Shown: one piece after another, positions 36,575 through 46,494 of the stretch | Position numbering within the stretch: position 1 is the first letter of the stretch | Layout: every line of letters starts with the position of its first letter | Origin: Helicobacter ganmani | GTDB taxonomy: Bacteria > Campylobacterota > Campylobacteria > Campylobacterales > Helicobacteraceae | Reading direction: 5' to 3' | Length of the DNA: 64,000 nt | Assembly (NCBI RefSeq): GCF_003364315.1 | Contig: NZ_NXLS01000005.1 | Span: 56,316 to 120,315, forward strand | Translations under genes and position numbers: made by a program | Notes under the pieces: model-generated | The model's database searches: none | Seen by the model: only the letters and a program-made list of their open reading frames with translations | What the model was told of the DNA's origin: nothing

Positions 36575-37858
36575 CTACTCCATTCTTGAGAGATGATGAT
36601 ATTTCAAAAAGGCTTTTTGCACCTTGTGGATTTTCAAAAGCACACTTAATGCTCCCCGTTTTCTCCTCCTTGCATAGAAAATCATCTCCCCCACAATCAG
36701 ACAAAGCCCAAAAGCCTCATCAGGGATTCCATTTGCACTTTGCAACACCTTCAAATCCTCTTGCGGATTGGCTATCAATGAGCGGATTTTAAAAATACCA
36801 AATAGGCTTTTATAGTGTTCCAAAGCCTCCGCTCCAAGCCCTGCTTGAATCAAATAATCCTGCGCTTTCTCTTTGCTTGCTAGCAATTCTTGCCCAAATG
36901 CAGGGGTTTTAGCCGCATAATCCCACCAAAGCGCACTGATATTTCTGCCCTCACTATCCACATAAGACTTGAGATATTTCCAAGGCTTTTCGCCGAAGTG
37001 TAGAATCTTGGGGCTTTTGAAACTCTCTGTAAATTCCGCCCTTGTGTAGTTTAAGCGATTGGGATTCTCATCTTTGCAAATTGCATAACAAAAGCAAATC
37101 GTCTGAAAGTTATAGGCAAAAGGGAGTTTCAGCACTTTATCCTGCGGAATCGTAGCATTGAGTAAATCTTGGTCTGCTGCTGTAATATAAGTGCAGCAAG
37201 AGGCTAACTCCTCGCATTTTTTTTCTATTTTCTCTTTTCTGTATTCTTTGGCATTGAGGAGCAAAAATCCGGAATTAAAGTAATTTTCGTCAAAAAAATG
37301 AAGTTTTTTTTGCCCTTTTTGCACAAATTTAATCTTGCGGTTTTTCGTGCCACAATCCCCCACAGCAGCGACAATCTTATCACTTAAATCTAGCGCAAAC
37401 AACTCCCTAATATCAAACAAGCATAGCATATCCGAATCCAGATAAAGGCATTTTTCAACTTCCCTATTCAAAAAAGCGTCCATTTTTAAACGACAATAAG
37501 GCAAATAATTGCTATGTGCCGCACCACACTTGGGAAATTGCTTAAAATCAAACTCTTGCATAATATGCACTTGGATTGTGCAAGGATAAATTTCAGTCAA
37601 GGACTTTTCAAGCCCCTTTAGCTTCTCCCTTGCTTGCTCACTCACAGAATCGCTTAAAATATGAAAAATATAACCCTCTTGCCTCTTGCTCAAGGATTCC
37701 ACTTTAAGATTCCTAATTGCGCTATTATCCCCCATATTAGAGGATTGGCAAAGTCTTTCAAAACCCTTTGAAGTGTCGGTGTTTTGGACAATACTTGCAA
37801 TCAAAACCGCAGTGTATGGAATATAATTTTCATCAGCACTAAAAACAATATGAAACAT
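36575..37858 (-). CDS. Glycosyltransferase family 8 (LgtC-like)
   Basis: 427 aa. Opening MFHIVFSADENYIPYTAVLIAS is typical GT8; the DxD motif is in YLDSDMLC (about 139-146), with NSGFLLLN, AADQDLLNA and LHFGEKPWK further on. It is a retaining galactosyl- or glucosyltransferase of LOS/LPS type. The C-terminal 90 residues end in a basic helix that may associate with the membrane. It is the last gene of a minus-strand run starting at 44109. Confidence 0.85.
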   Translation of the reverse strand: MFHIVFSADENYIPYTAVLIASIVQNTDTSKGFERLCQSSNMGDNSAIRNLKVESLSKRQEGYIFHILSDSVSEQAREKLKGLEKSLTEIYPCTIQVHIMQEFDFKQFPKCGAAHSNYLPYCRLKMDAFLNREVEKCLYLDSDMLCLFDIRELFALDLSDKIVAAVGDCGTKNRKIKFVQKGQKKLHFFDENYFNSGFLLLNAKEYRKEKIEKKCEELASCCTYITAADQDLLNATIPQDKVLKLPFAYNFQTICFCYAICKDENPNRLNYTRAEFTESFKSPKILHFGEKPWKYLKSYVDSEGRNISALWWDYAAKTPAFGQELLASKEKAQDYLIQAGLGAEALEHYKSLFGIFKIRSLIANPQEDLKVLQSANGIPDEAFGLCLIVGEMIFYARRRKRGALSVLLKIHKVQKAFLKYHHLSRME

Positions 37859-37869
37859 TCAAAAAACCT

Positions 37870-38799
37870 TTAAAATGGAGATTTAAGCAATCTGCTTTTA
37901 AGAATCTTTACTCTTTTTCTTTTGATTTTAAGCCCTAAACGACAGAAAAAGCCTTTGTTTATGCTCTTTTGCAAATCTAAATAATGAATTTTAAGGTTGC
38001 AAACTGCTATTCCAATGAATACATTATGACTTTTCAAAGGAATCTGTGGCAAATGCTTTAAAAAATTTATTGCAAAAAGCAAATTTTGCAAATATAAAGC
38101 AATTTTAGATAAATTCGTCTTTTCTTGAGTTGCTGAATTTTCATTGACATAATAAATATAAAGGGACTGGTTTAAAAGCCTGACTTTTTTGACATAGGAT
38201 AAATAAGATACACTCACGATTGCGTCCTCTGCCATTAAAAGCCTCTCTTGAATATTTTTTAGATTTTCTTCAAAGTTTTGGATAAAAATTTCTGTTCTAA
38301 ATGCCTTATTACACAGAGAGTTAATGAGATTGCTACCTCCATTATCAATCCACAATTTCTCAAATTCATCAAGATTTAAAGATAAATCCCGATTAAACCA
38401 AGAGTTTTCTTGATATTGTCTTTCTCCCTCTTGACGCTTAAATTGAAAAATACATAAATCTATCTCCTCTTGAAAGCTCAAAGCAACTTCTTCGCAAGCA
38501 TTTTTCTCCAAAGTGTCATCAGAATCTAAAAACATTAGAATCTGCCCCCCCCCTCTATTAGCATATATTGCCCCTTTATTCCTACACACAAAGGGACCTA
38601 GATTGCTATCATTTTCTATCAAATGTATTCTCTCATCTGTTTGACAAAATTGCTTAACGATTTCTATGCTTTTATCCTCTGACTTATCATCTACAACAAT
38701 GATTTCTATGTTAGAATAAGTTTGCTTTATACAGCTCTCCAATGCCCTTGCAATGAATTTTTCAGTATTGAATAGAGGAATAATAATAGAAATTTTCAA
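37870..38799 (-). CDS. Glycosyltransferase family 2, phase-variable, ON
   Basis: 309 aa. SIIIPLFNTEKFIARALESCI (split by position 3-23) and VVDDKSEDKS with the later FLDSDDTLEKN give a GT2 fold. A G9 tract (coding strand, 38545-38553) encodes Gly-Gly-Gly in NRGGGQILMF and is in frame here. It starts with TTG overlapping the TGA of the preceding gene. Substrate unknown. Confidence 0.82.
   Translation of the reverse strand: MKISIIIPLFNTEKFIARALESCIKQTYSNIEIIVVDDKSEDKSIEIVKQFCQTDERIHLIENDSNLGPFVCRNKGAIYANRGGGQILMFLDSDDTLEKNACEEVALSFQEEIDLCIFQFKRQEGERQYQENSWFNRDLSLNLDEFEKLWIDNGGSNLINSLCNKAFRTEIFIQNFEENLKNIQERLLMAEDAIVSVSYLSYVKKVRLLNQSLYIYYVNENSATQEKTNLSKIALYLQNLLFAINFLKHLPQIPLKSHNVFIGIAVCNLKIHYLDLQKSINKGFFCRLGLKIKRKRVKILKSRLLKSPF
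38545..38553 (-). repeat. Poly-G tract (G9, coding strand), GT2 frame ON
   Basis: Nine C's on the plus strand give AGA GGG GGG GGG CAG. The encoded RGGGQ is the same as at the tract in the GT at 35041 once that gene is ON, suggesting shared ancestry of the tract-bearing segment. Confidence 0.85.
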
Positions 38800-39554
38800 T
38801 ATCCTACCTCCAAATCACTCTTAAAATCAATCTCGCACCAACCGCCATTAATCTCCACCACTTGTGCGCCACCATACGCATTAATCAAGCCTTGCAAAAA
38901 GCTTGTCATATACATATTATCAAAATCTTTGCCATCATACATCGCATTTCTATCCAAACTATCATAGAATCCTAAAACTTGTGGCAAAAAGTGGTAAGAA
39001 AATTTAAAAAGCCCAATATATTGCCCCTCTATCTCCTCATAACTCTTAGGCTTTTTGCCAAGCTCTATGACTTTGCCCTCTCTTATTTTTAATGTCTCTG
39101 CGTCCAAAAGCGGATTTTCAAATCGCTTCTCCCACAATGTGCGCCAATTTTTATCCACCACGATACTTAAAGGCTCTTGCGATTCTATCAATGAGCGCAC
39201 AATCTCTGCGCTATACACAATATCCGCATACGAAATAATCAAATCTTGCTTGTGTGTGATACAAGATTCTATAAACTCCCTCGCACAAAAGAGCGTTTGC
39301 ACCATATTTGTTTTATTAAATTCAAGATTTTGATAAATATTTTTTATGTTAAATTGTGATTCCACATAGTTTTTTAAAACTGCAAATAAATATCCGCCCA
39401 CCACTGCAATTTCCTTAATCCCAGCGTCTTTTAAAGCCCCGATTTCATAATCAATGAGCTTTTTGCCGCAATATTCCACCATACACTTTGGATTCTCTTG
39501 CGTAAGAGGCATTAGCCTTGAACCAAATCCCGCCGCTAAAATCATTGCTTTCAT
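38796..39554 (-). CDS. CTP:phosphoglutamine cytidylyltransferase (Cj1416-like)
   Basis: 252 aa. AMILAAGFGSRLMPLTQENP followed by KCMVEYCGKKLID is the nucleotidyltransferase signature; LIISYADIVYS holds the metal Asp. Proteins like this (LicC/HddC-like) activate phosphocholine or, in C. jejuni (Cj1416), L-glutamine phosphate to CDP-L-glutamine. The neighbours at 41132 and 41776 are the Cj1417 and Cj1418 types, so the phosphoglutamine role is favoured. It overlaps the transferase upstream (ATGA). Confidence 0.78.
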   Translation of the reverse strand: MKAMILAAGFGSRLMPLTQENPKCMVEYCGKKLIDYEIGALKDAGIKEIAVVGGYLFAVLKNYVESQFNIKNIYQNLEFNKTNMVQTLFCAREFIESCITHKQDLIISYADIVYSAEIVRSLIESQEPLSIVVDKNWRTLWEKRFENPLLDAETLKIREGKVIELGKKPKSYEEIEGQYIGLFKFSYHFLPQVLGFYDSLDRNAMYDGKDFDNMYMTSFLQGLINAYGGAQVVEINGGWCEIDFKSDLEVGY

Positions 39555-40665
39555 AACTTTCCTTGTAAAATTTTATCAATTTGCTCTACAATAGCCTCTT
39601 CTGAATGCCCTACATTATAAATTGCTTCGTTTCTAAATTTCTCTATCCTTTCAAAATCTTGTGCAAAGTCTAATGCCTTAAGCCACTCTTTTATTTCTGT
39701 TAAACTGCGACATATCCCCCCCCCCCCGCACTTATTTGATTAGCATATTCCGTGATCGGATTTTGCATTTTTAATGGGGAGAAAAATAGACTAGGACGCA
39801 AAGTGCTGAAAGAATAAGTAAAAGCCGCCGTGGAAATATCGGTGATAAAAAGCTCACTGAAATTATGAAACGCATTGCCCAATGCCTCATCAAACTTCAC
39901 GCGCGCCTCTCCCGCCCATTTAGCTTTGATAAGTTGGTAAAAGGGGTGTTTGTTTTGAAAATTCATCGGGTGAGCGCGAAAAGAAATATTATAATCTGTA
40001 TTTTCTAGCAAAGATTCTACCATCATATTTTCAAATCCGCTCAAAAGATTGTTATTTGCATTACTTCCTGTGCCATAGCGCAGGCTAGGAGCATAGGTAA
40101 TCGTATTGCTCGGCTTATAATCATAGGCAAAAATTGCATTATCTAGCTTAGGATAGCCGCTCTCTAGTAGCTTAACCTTGCTTTTAGGCAATGCCTTCTT
40201 AAATTCTTTCATTGCGACTTTTGATGGCACTAAAATATAATCCACTACCTCACAAGCTCCTGTTTGCTCTATCAAACTATGTGGAAAATAAATGCGCTTG
40301 GCTGTGGTGCTTAAAAATGTCCTATCAATCTTGCCATTCTCATAACCCACTTGATCGGCAGTCAATATCAAATCAATCCCGCTAATATCGGTATTTAAAT
40401 AATAAGTTTGTCCATTTTCTGTGATACGCCAAGGAAAGAAGACATTATGATGCCCACTTCTTTCAAACTCATCTTTTAATTCTCGTTCTACTATCGTGAT
40501 GACATTATATTTTTCCTTTAAGCGAGTGATTAAGTTGCCATAGTGCTTGCGATAAGTAGGATAATAAGAAATGACTAGGATATTAGGACGCTCTTTGCTC
40601 AAATGCGATTCTATGTTGGATTTTGCCATTTGGATAAACTGATTTATTTGTGCTTCTACGCTCAT
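39551..40665 (-). CDS. CDP-glycerol glycerophosphotransferase-like transferase, phase-variable, OFF
   Basis: The first 317 codons give a GT-B-like protein with ISFRAHPMN and LFITDISTAAFTYSF, the HP and TDxS motifs of the TagB/TagF family. A run of 12 G's (coding strand, 39716-39727) shifts it to a stop at 39700. The continuing frame after the tract encodes CRSLTEIKEWLKALDFAQDF to ILQGKL, ending at 39551 in an ATGA overlap with the next gene. G13 or G10 would give the full protein of about 371 aa. It may transfer a polyol phosphate or a sugar phosphate. Confidence 0.72.
39716..39727 (-). repeat. Poly-G tract (G12, coding strand), CDP-glycerol-type transferase OFF
   Basis: Twelve C's on the plus strand. 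Current reading: GCG, three GGG, GGA TAT. The correct downstream frame (ATA TGT CGC AGT) needs 10 or 13 G's. Confidence 0.85.
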
Positions 40666-41135
40666 ATCATCTCTCCATTTACCACTTCTTGGATTCTTTT
40701 TGTTTTTTCTTGTTTCAACTTTGGATATTGCAAAATGGATTCTTTAAGCTCTTTTAACGAATAAACACAATGTGTTGAGGATTGGATTAAAGAAAAATAT
40801 TTATCCTCCGCCGGAAAAGAAACGCTAGTGAAACCAAAAAAGCATAAAATGCTAGGATTCTGTGTCCATAGGGCGTATTTTAAAGCAATGTTTGAAATAT
40901 CACTCACGCATAAATCTATACTTTTGGGGGCGACTTTCGCCCAAGTAATAGAATCCTTAAAAATCTCCAAAATAGAATCTTTCACCGCCTTATCTGTCTT
41001 AATATTTGGCAGATAAAATACCTTTTGCTTCATACTGACTAAAGCTTCTAAGATCAAAACATCAAACCCGCAAGCGACATTCCTATGTAAATCATCACTC
41101 GCCTCCCTGCTGCTTGGTGCATATAAAATTTTCAT
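40662..41135 (-). CDS. Unrecognised 157-aa protein with an SDIS motif
   Basis: Starts at the ATG at 41135 (AAGGAGAAGG in front; a longer frame to 41171 is unlikely). CVSDISNIALKYALWTQNP resembles the C-terminal TDxS region of CDP-glycerol-transferase-like proteins such as its downstream neighbour, but an HP motif is not visible. It may be a truncated relative or a partner. It overlaps both neighbours (ATGA), so it is translated with the locus. Function unknown. Confidence 0.5.
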   Translation of the reverse strand: MKILYAPSSREASDDLHRNVACGFDVLILEALVSMKQKVFYLPNIKTDKAVKDSILEIFKDSITWAKVAPKSIDLCVSDISNIALKYALWTQNPSILCFFGFTSVSFPAEDKYFSLIQSSTHCVYSLKELKESILQYPKLKQEKTKRIQEVVNGEMI

Positions 41136-41779
41136 TCCTTCTCCTTTCTTATTGTTACAATTTTTAGCCACTCATCAAAGCTTTGATTCTGCCCCTCTTG
41201 CGCTTGCATTCCTCCCTCTCGTTCAATATGCCACATCATCGCAAAAATAGGCTTTTGTTTATGCTTAAATGCTTCTATGCTATGATCCTGTGCCATAACT
41301 AAAGCTTCCAAAGAATTTGGCAAATCCTTGATTCCATAGTTATGAAAAGAATTGACTTCAAACTTCTCACCACTGCTTGTATCTACAACTTGATGATTGC
41401 CAATATGCCCCTCTAAAAGCTCCAATTTCGCACCAAAATATTCTGCTATCCTCTGCGCACCACGACAGATTCCAAGCAAAGGCACATTATACTGCAAACA
41501 ATGCGTGAGTATTTGCGCCTCATATTCATCACGCATAGAGGAAAGCGGATTAGGATTTAAAGAGTTTAAATCATTCCCACCACTTAGAATCACGCCACCT
41601 AAACTCCCCCCTAGAGATTGCGCATAAGTGCTAAAAGGCATCGCATAGCTTAAAGGCAGAGGCAAAAAGCCCTGCAAATGCTCCTTAAAAAAATCGCCCC
41701 ACTCTACGCTTAAAGCCTCACGCACCTCGTAATAACTCGTATTTTCTAGCAATCTTTGCGTAATACCAATAAACTTCAT
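41132..41779 (-). CDS. Gamma-glutamyl-CDP-amidate hydrolase (Cj1417-like, class I GATase fold)
   Basis: 215 aa. [10 protein letters not shown] and [17 protein letters not shown] carry the class I amidotransferase nucleophile Cys105; MMWHIERE near 190-198 holds the His/Glu pair. In C. jejuni Cj1417 splits CDP-L-glutamine to CDP-diphosphoramidate and glutamate. The size, neighbours and overlaps (ATGA with both) fit that role. A general gamma-glutamyl hydrolase is the alternative. Confidence 0.82.
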   Translation of the reverse strand: MKFIGITQRLLENTSYYEVREALSVEWGDFFKEHLQGFLPLPLSYAMPFSTYAQSLGGSLGGVILSGGNDLNSLNPNPLSSMRDEYEAQILTHCLQYNVPLLGICRGAQRIAEYFGAKLELLEGHIGNHQVVDTSSGEKFEVNSFHNYGIKDLPNSLEALVMAQDHSIEAFKHKQKPIFAMMWHIEREGGMQAQEGQNQSFDEWLKIVTIRKEKE

Positions 41780-44109
41780 AAGACTACGATTTGCCCACTT
41801 TCACAATCTAGCTTAATGCGCTTTGCGCTTAGAAATTTGCTAAAGTTTTCCTCGCCTACGCCAATCGCTGCGGGCAGTCCTAGTTCACTTGCGCGAATTG
41901 CCATATGCGAGTTTGCCCCACCATAGCAAGTAATCAATCCCGCGATATTTTTCGTAAATAAATAATCAAATCCGGGGTCAGCGGATTTAATCAGCACAAT
42001 TTTGCCCTCTAAATTCGTATCGCTTAAATCGCTAATGAGCGCACTTACCGACTTTTGCGTGATGAAGTTTGGCACAATCTCCGCGCTTAAAAAGCTCACA
42101 ACCTGCTCTGCATTGGTAAGTAGCACAGGAAGCTTCACGCTCAAAGTCAAGGCGTATTCCTCCTTGTGCCTTTTAATTTCCTCTAAAAATCTTTCCTTTG
42201 GATTTTTAGAATACAGCGAGGCATAAAGGTTTAAAATATTTTGAATATCCAAATGCGCCATTTCCTCTTTTGGGATTCCATAATAAACGCCTAGCTCACC
42301 AATGAGGCTTAAAGCACGAGAGAGTAGTTTGGTAAATTCAAACTTCGCATATTCTCTCCCCTCAATCGCTCTTTTCAAAAACTCTAAAAACTCTTTTGCG
42401 CTAATCTTTAGCCCGTGTTCGCTTAAAAGCGTATCAAGAGATTGCAGCTTTTTAGTATTAAGCACAAAATTACTTTCATTTGATGTCAAGCCCTCTCTTG
42501 CACCCAAATCAAAGTAAGCTCTAAAATCCTCATCATAGCGCGGACTTAAGATATTATAAGTGCTAGGGCGCAAATGCCCAAATTTGCTTAAAAACTCCTC
42601 TTTTGTTTCCTCTGTAAGCGTGGCAACACTTGAGGCTAACTCTTTGCTCACCGTGTTGAGAGAATTTAAAAATGCCTGTTTTTCCGCCAAGCTAAAAAAT
42701 CCAATTTCTACAAGAGAATTAAGCATAGAAACCGCCACAAACCCAGCCCTTGCAATCCCTGCAAAAGGCAAAGTCCCATATCTCTTGCAAGATTCCAAAA
42801 GCCAATAAATCTTATCCAAAGTCGGCAAGTGCGAATCCTCTAAATCTTTGTAAATTTGCTCTAACTTTGCAATCTTTTTTAAATCCTTGATATACAAGCC
42901 TTTTTTGGGATTGATGATAGAATTTGTAAGCTCCAAAAGTGCAAATTCTAGCCTTTTAATCTCATTTTCATTAAAGCCTTTTGAAAGCAGACTTTTTAAT
43001 TTATGAGGGATATTTAAATCATAGCAAGAAAAGACAATGTTAAACTCTATCTTATCGTGGAAATGCGGGTTTGCCTCCAAAGTATCCAAATAATAATCCA
43101 CTAATTTACTTGCGATTTTTTTATCCAAAGCTTTGGGGATAAAGGAGTTAAAAGAAAGCCGCACATCAATATAAGGAATGCCCAAAAAGCAGTGCATTAG
43201 CGGGTGAGAGCGCAAATTAAGATAACCATAATTATCCCGTTGATACGCCCAAATATTATCCGTGATGATTTCTTTATAAAGGCTTAGGGCTAATCGCTTA
43301 GGCTTCAACCCCAAAATCTCGGCAGGATTCCAATCAGGCATTACACCAAAAATTGCGCGTTTGCCATAAATATCTGGCGTTTGCTTTTGCAAAGACACAA
43401 TGCGCTTTTGTAATCTCTCTAGTGCACTAAATGGCAGGGATTCATAGAGATTGAGTTTATCTTTGACTACAAGCGGACGCACTTGCAGACAATACAAATC
43501 CCCGCTAGCATCTATCGCAAATTCCACATCTAAGAATTTATAATCAAAAAGTGATTCTAACTCCCTTAGCATTACAATAATAGCTTTTAAAGTGCTATCT
43601 TTTGGCAATTCCGCTTCTTTATGAGCAAAAAAGCTTAAGCCTTTGGCGCTTCCATCGGTAATAGCACTATTTGAACCGCTTTTATCCCACTCAATGCAAT
43701 AATAAGGCGCAAGCGTATCTTTATCCGCACTCATCGCCACACCGCACATCGCGATATGCTCTAGCATTGGCTGAATGAGAATCTCATCATCAAGCTTTGG
43801 CATAGACGCCCCAACTTTGCGCAACGCCTCTAAAATCGCTTGGGATTCCACATTTACATTAGAGAGGCTTAAAAAAGCTCCTGCATTAGAAGTTTGCGCA
43901 CTATCCTCACTTTTGGAACTGCTACGAACGATAAGCTTTTCACACGCATTTTCACCGCTGAAGCATTTTTGAATCTCCTCTAACACCCCCGCTTCATTCG
44001 CTTCCAACTCTTTAAGAGAAGTGAGCATTAAGGGCAAGACTTTTGCACTCTTTAATATGCCTTGCAAAGCTAGCAAATTACGCGCTTTGGTTTGAAAAGA
44101 TAATTGCAT
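41776..44109 (-). CDS. L-glutamine kinase (Cj1418-like, PEP-synthase-related)
   Basis: 777 aa. An N-terminal PPDK/ATP-grasp part (about 50-230: [28 protein letters not shown]), a long middle part, and a C-terminal swivel domain with phosphohistidine His735 in [18 protein letters not shown]. In C. jejuni Cj1418 phosphorylates the amide N of L-glutamine, the first step of MeOPN synthesis. Its length (about 778 in Cj1418) and neighbours agree. A TATAAT box at 44143-44148 (minus) probably starts this transcript, which runs to 36575. Confidence 0.87.
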   Translation of the reverse strand: MQLSFQTKARNLLALQGILKSAKVLPLMLTSLKELEANEAGVLEEIQKCFSGENACEKLIVRSSSKSEDSAQTSNAGAFLSLSNVNVESQAILEALRKVGASMPKLDDEILIQPMLEHIAMCGVAMSADKDTLAPYYCIEWDKSGSNSAITDGSAKGLSFFAHKEAELPKDSTLKAIIVMLRELESLFDYKFLDVEFAIDASGDLYCLQVRPLVVKDKLNLYESLPFSALERLQKRIVSLQKQTPDIYGKRAIFGVMPDWNPAEILGLKPKRLALSLYKEIITDNIWAYQRDNYGYLNLRSHPLMHCFLGIPYIDVRLSFNSFIPKALDKKIASKLVDYYLDTLEANPHFHDKIEFNIVFSCYDLNIPHKLKSLLSKGFNENEIKRLEFALLELTNSIINPKKGLYIKDLKKIAKLEQIYKDLEDSHLPTLDKIYWLLESCKRYGTLPFAGIARAGFVAVSMLNSLVEIGFFSLAEKQAFLNSLNTVSKELASSVATLTEETKEEFLSKFGHLRPSTYNILSPRYDEDFRAYFDLGAREGLTSNESNFVLNTKKLQSLDTLLSEHGLKISAKEFLEFLKRAIEGREYAKFEFTKLLSRALSLIGELGVYYGIPKEEMAHLDIQNILNLYASLYSKNPKERFLEEIKRHKEEYALTLSVKLPVLLTNAEQVVSFLSAEIVPNFITQKSVSALISDLSDTNLEGKIVLIKSADPGFDYLFTKNIAGLITCYGGANSHMAIRASELGLPAAIGVGEENFSKFLSAKRIKLDCESGQIVVL

Positions 44110-44142
44110 AATAAACCTTAGATTCTACAAAATAAAGGCGAC

Positions 44143-44148
44143 ATTATA
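44143..44148 (-). promoter_or_regulatory. Candidate -10 box for the left half of the MeOPN locus
   Basis: TATAAT on the minus strand, 34 nt before the ATG at 44109. It lets the left half of the locus be transcribed separately from the right half beyond the R-M insertion. Confidence 0.5.
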
Positions 44149-44285
44149 GTTTAAACTTACTTCAAGATTCTTTATTTTGCGCTTTTTGCTTATTTAGGTT
44201 TATCAACTTAGCCCTTTATGCAATGCCTAAAAGCACACATTTTAAGAAGTATTGCTCCATTATCATTTTCTTAGATAGGGTTTGC

Positions 44286-44291
44286 TAAAAT
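44286..44291 (+). promoter_or_regulatory. Candidate extended -10 box of the R-M cassette
   Basis: TTTGCTAAAAT ends at 44291 and is followed by AAGGGG (44308-44313) and the TTG at 44319. The arrangement suggests that the short HsdR-like frame and the methyltransferase are expressed. Confidence 0.45.
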
Positions 44292-44318
44292 GCAAAGATT
44301 TTGTTTTAAGGGGTAATT

Positions 44319-44498
44319 TTGAGCGAAGAAGATGTCAAAACGCGTTTCATTACACCAAGTTTGCAAAAAGCTGGCTGGGCTTTGGAACAACTTAGTATGG
44401 AGTTTGGCTACAAGATGGATTATGAGTTTAGTAATGGACGCGTGGAGTTTATTGGCTCTAGTATTAGAATAGGCAAAAATAAGGTAGATAATGTTTAA
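44319..44498 (+). CDS. Truncated type I restriction HsdR N-terminus (59 aa)
   Basis: Starts at TTG (AAGGGG upstream). The SEEDVKTRFITPSLQKAGW opening is the N-terminus of type I restriction HsdR subunits, which are normally about 1000 aa. Here it ends after 59 codons, overlapping the start of the methyltransferase. It looks like a remnant of a replaced type I system that now acts as a leader for the new cassette. Confidence 0.65.
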   Translation: MSEEDVKTRFITPSLQKAGWALEQLSMEFGYKMDYEFSNGRVEFIGSSIRIGKNKVDNV

Positions 44499-46494
44499 AG
44501 AAATACTAAATGGCAATAGTTTGCAGATATTAAAAAGCTATATTGCTGATGAATGGATAGATATTATTATTACTTCTCCACCTTATAATGTCGCACACAA
44601 ATATGAAAATTATAATGATGATTTAGAATTTGAATCTTACCTTAACTCAATGCGTGCAATATTTAAAGAATGTTATCGCGTCTTAAAAATAGGCGGTAGA
44701 ATATGTGTGAATATTCCTTTTGCTGTAAAAAATAAAGAATCCAAACAAGTGCGATTTCTTTCTGTGTATATAACACAAATTCTTAATGAAATTGGTTTTA
44801 ATGAGTTTGAGTTGATTTCTTGGCATAAAGGCAAAGACATTAAACATTTTCAAGGCAATAATACCGCGTGGGGAAGTTGGAAAAGTCCTTCTTGTCCTTC
44901 ATTTAGACCTCTTGGAGAATCTGTTTTGGTATTTTATAAGGGAGAGCGGACGCATAGAGGAGACTCTCAAAACATAGATATTTCTAGTGAAGAGTTTAAA
45001 GAATGGACGAAAAATGTATGGTATTTTGATAAAGAGAAAGAGCAGGGGTTTGAAAATATTTTGTGTGCAAGTAATAATGCCAAAAAAGATTTGCACCCAG
45101 CTCCCTATCCTGAAGAGTTGATTGAACGACTATTAAAAATTTACTCTTACAAAGATGATATTGTGCTAGACCCTTTTAACGGAACAGGCACAACAACTTA
45201 TATGGCAAGTCTTTTAAATAGGCAATTTATCGGCATTGAATTATCTAGCAAATATTGTGAAATCGCAATCAATAGGTTACAAAATAAATCTTTACCTACT
45301 CTAAAAAGCTTCCCCGATAAAATGGCAAATTTAGTCAATAGCGACAATACTTTAGATTCTCTAAATGAAGTTTTCCCTTATAAAGAAGCCTTTAGTCCTT
45401 ATTTGATAGAACAATTACAAAAGAGATTCCATTGCTCTATACAATCGCTTTATGACCCATTTTGCGGGGTTGGTTCTAGTTTTTTAAATCCACAGATAAA
45501 GCAATGCTTTGGATTTGACACTTCACCTTTTGCCATAAATGTAGCTAAGGCAAAATTAGAAAAACTAGATTCTAAAAATCTACAAAAAGCAAAAAAGATT
45601 GCAGAAAATTTTCAATTTAGCAACAAAAGCTATCCTTATCCCAAATGGGAATCTTTTAGCAAATATGCCAATAAGAAGCAATTTAATATCATAATGGATT
45701 TTATAGAGTCTTTTAAAGGTTTAGATTCTAAAGTTTATCATTTTGTGAGGTTTTTAGTATTTTGCAATTTAGAAAAAATATTAAATTACAAAAAAGACGG
45801 TAATGGTATAAAATTTAGAGAATCTAAAATTAAAGATACGCAATCTTATCTTAAAGAGCTTACTTTAAGGGCTTTTGAATTAAAAAAAGAATTTGATAGT
45901 AAAAATACTAAAATTTTAATGTTAGAAAATCTTTCGTCTATTACTAATAAACCTAAAGAGAAAATAGATTGCATTCTTACTTCCCCTCCCTATGCAAATT
46001 TATTTGATTATTTTGAAATTTATAAAATGGAATTATGGAGCAGTGGCATTATCCAAAGTTATGAGGATTGGAAAAAGCTTAAAAAATCTGCCTTGAGAAA
46101 TAATAAAAACGCCAACTTGCAAAAGACGGATAGCATAAATAATATTCTATTAGATGAAACACTTGCGATTCTTGAAAGTAGAAATTTAGAATCTAGCATA
46201 CTTACAATGCTTACAAATTATTTTTTTGATATGCAAAAGGTTTTAAAAAATAGCTTTGATATTCTTAAAAAGAATGGATTTTGTTTTATTGTGGTAGGAA
46301 ATTCCTGCTATAAAGGAGTGCCGATAAAAACAGATGAAATCTTAGCGCAAGAAGCGCAAAAAATAGGCTTTAAATGCGTAGAAATCATTGTGGCTAGAAA
46401 ACTTAAAACTTCAAGCCAACAAATGAAAATCCTAGATTCTAAATCTAAATTTTATTTGAGAGAAAGTATTATTGTATTGCAAAAGGAGGAGTAA
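44491..46494 (+). CDS. Fused double DNA methyltransferase of a type II R-M system
   Basis: 667 aa with two amino-methyltransferase units. The first has TSPPYN (28-33) and DPFNGTGTT (227-235), beta-class order. The second has DPFCGVGSS (about 325) before TSPPYANLF (about 497). Fused pairs usually modify both strands of an asymmetric site. The stop overlaps the HNH nuclease start (TAATG). The AT content looks higher than in the flanking genes, suggesting transfer. The recognition sequence cannot be read from this. Confidence 0.85.
   Translation: MFKEILNGNSLQILKSYIADEWIDIIITSPPYNVAHKYENYNDDLEFESYLNSMRAIFKECYRVLKIGGRICVNIPFAVKNKESKQVRFLSVYITQILNEIGFNEFELISWHKGKDIKHFQGNNTAWGSWKSPSCPSFRPLGESVLVFYKGERTHRGDSQNIDISSEEFKEWTKNVWYFDKEKEQGFENILCASNNAKKDLHPAPYPEELIERLLKIYSYKDDIVLDPFNGTGTTTYMASLLNRQFIGIELSSKYCEIAINRLQNKSLPTLKSFPDKMANLVNSDNTLDSLNEVFPYKEAFSPYLIEQLQKRFHCSIQSLYDPFCGVGSSFLNPQIKQCFGFDTSPFAINVAKAKLEKLDSKNLQKAKKIAENFQFSNKSYPYPKWESFSKYANKKQFNIIMDFIESFKGLDSKVYHFVRFLVFCNLEKILNYKKDGNGIKFRESKIKDTQSYLKELTLRAFELKKEFDSKNTKILMLENLSSITNKPKEKIDCILTSPPYANLFDYFEIYKMELWSSGIIQSYEDWKKLKKSALRNNKNANLQKTDSINNILLDETLAILESRNLESSILTMLTNYFFDMQKVLKNSFDILKKNGFCFIVVGNSCYKGVPIKTDEILAQEAQKIGFKCVEIIVARKLKTSSQQMKILDSKSKFYLRESIIVLQKEE

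Noticed and set aside
36565..36792. Plus-strand open frame of 75 aa at the end of the GT8 gene
   Set aside because: It is antisense to the GT8 coding region, with no ribosome-binding site and no family-like sequence.
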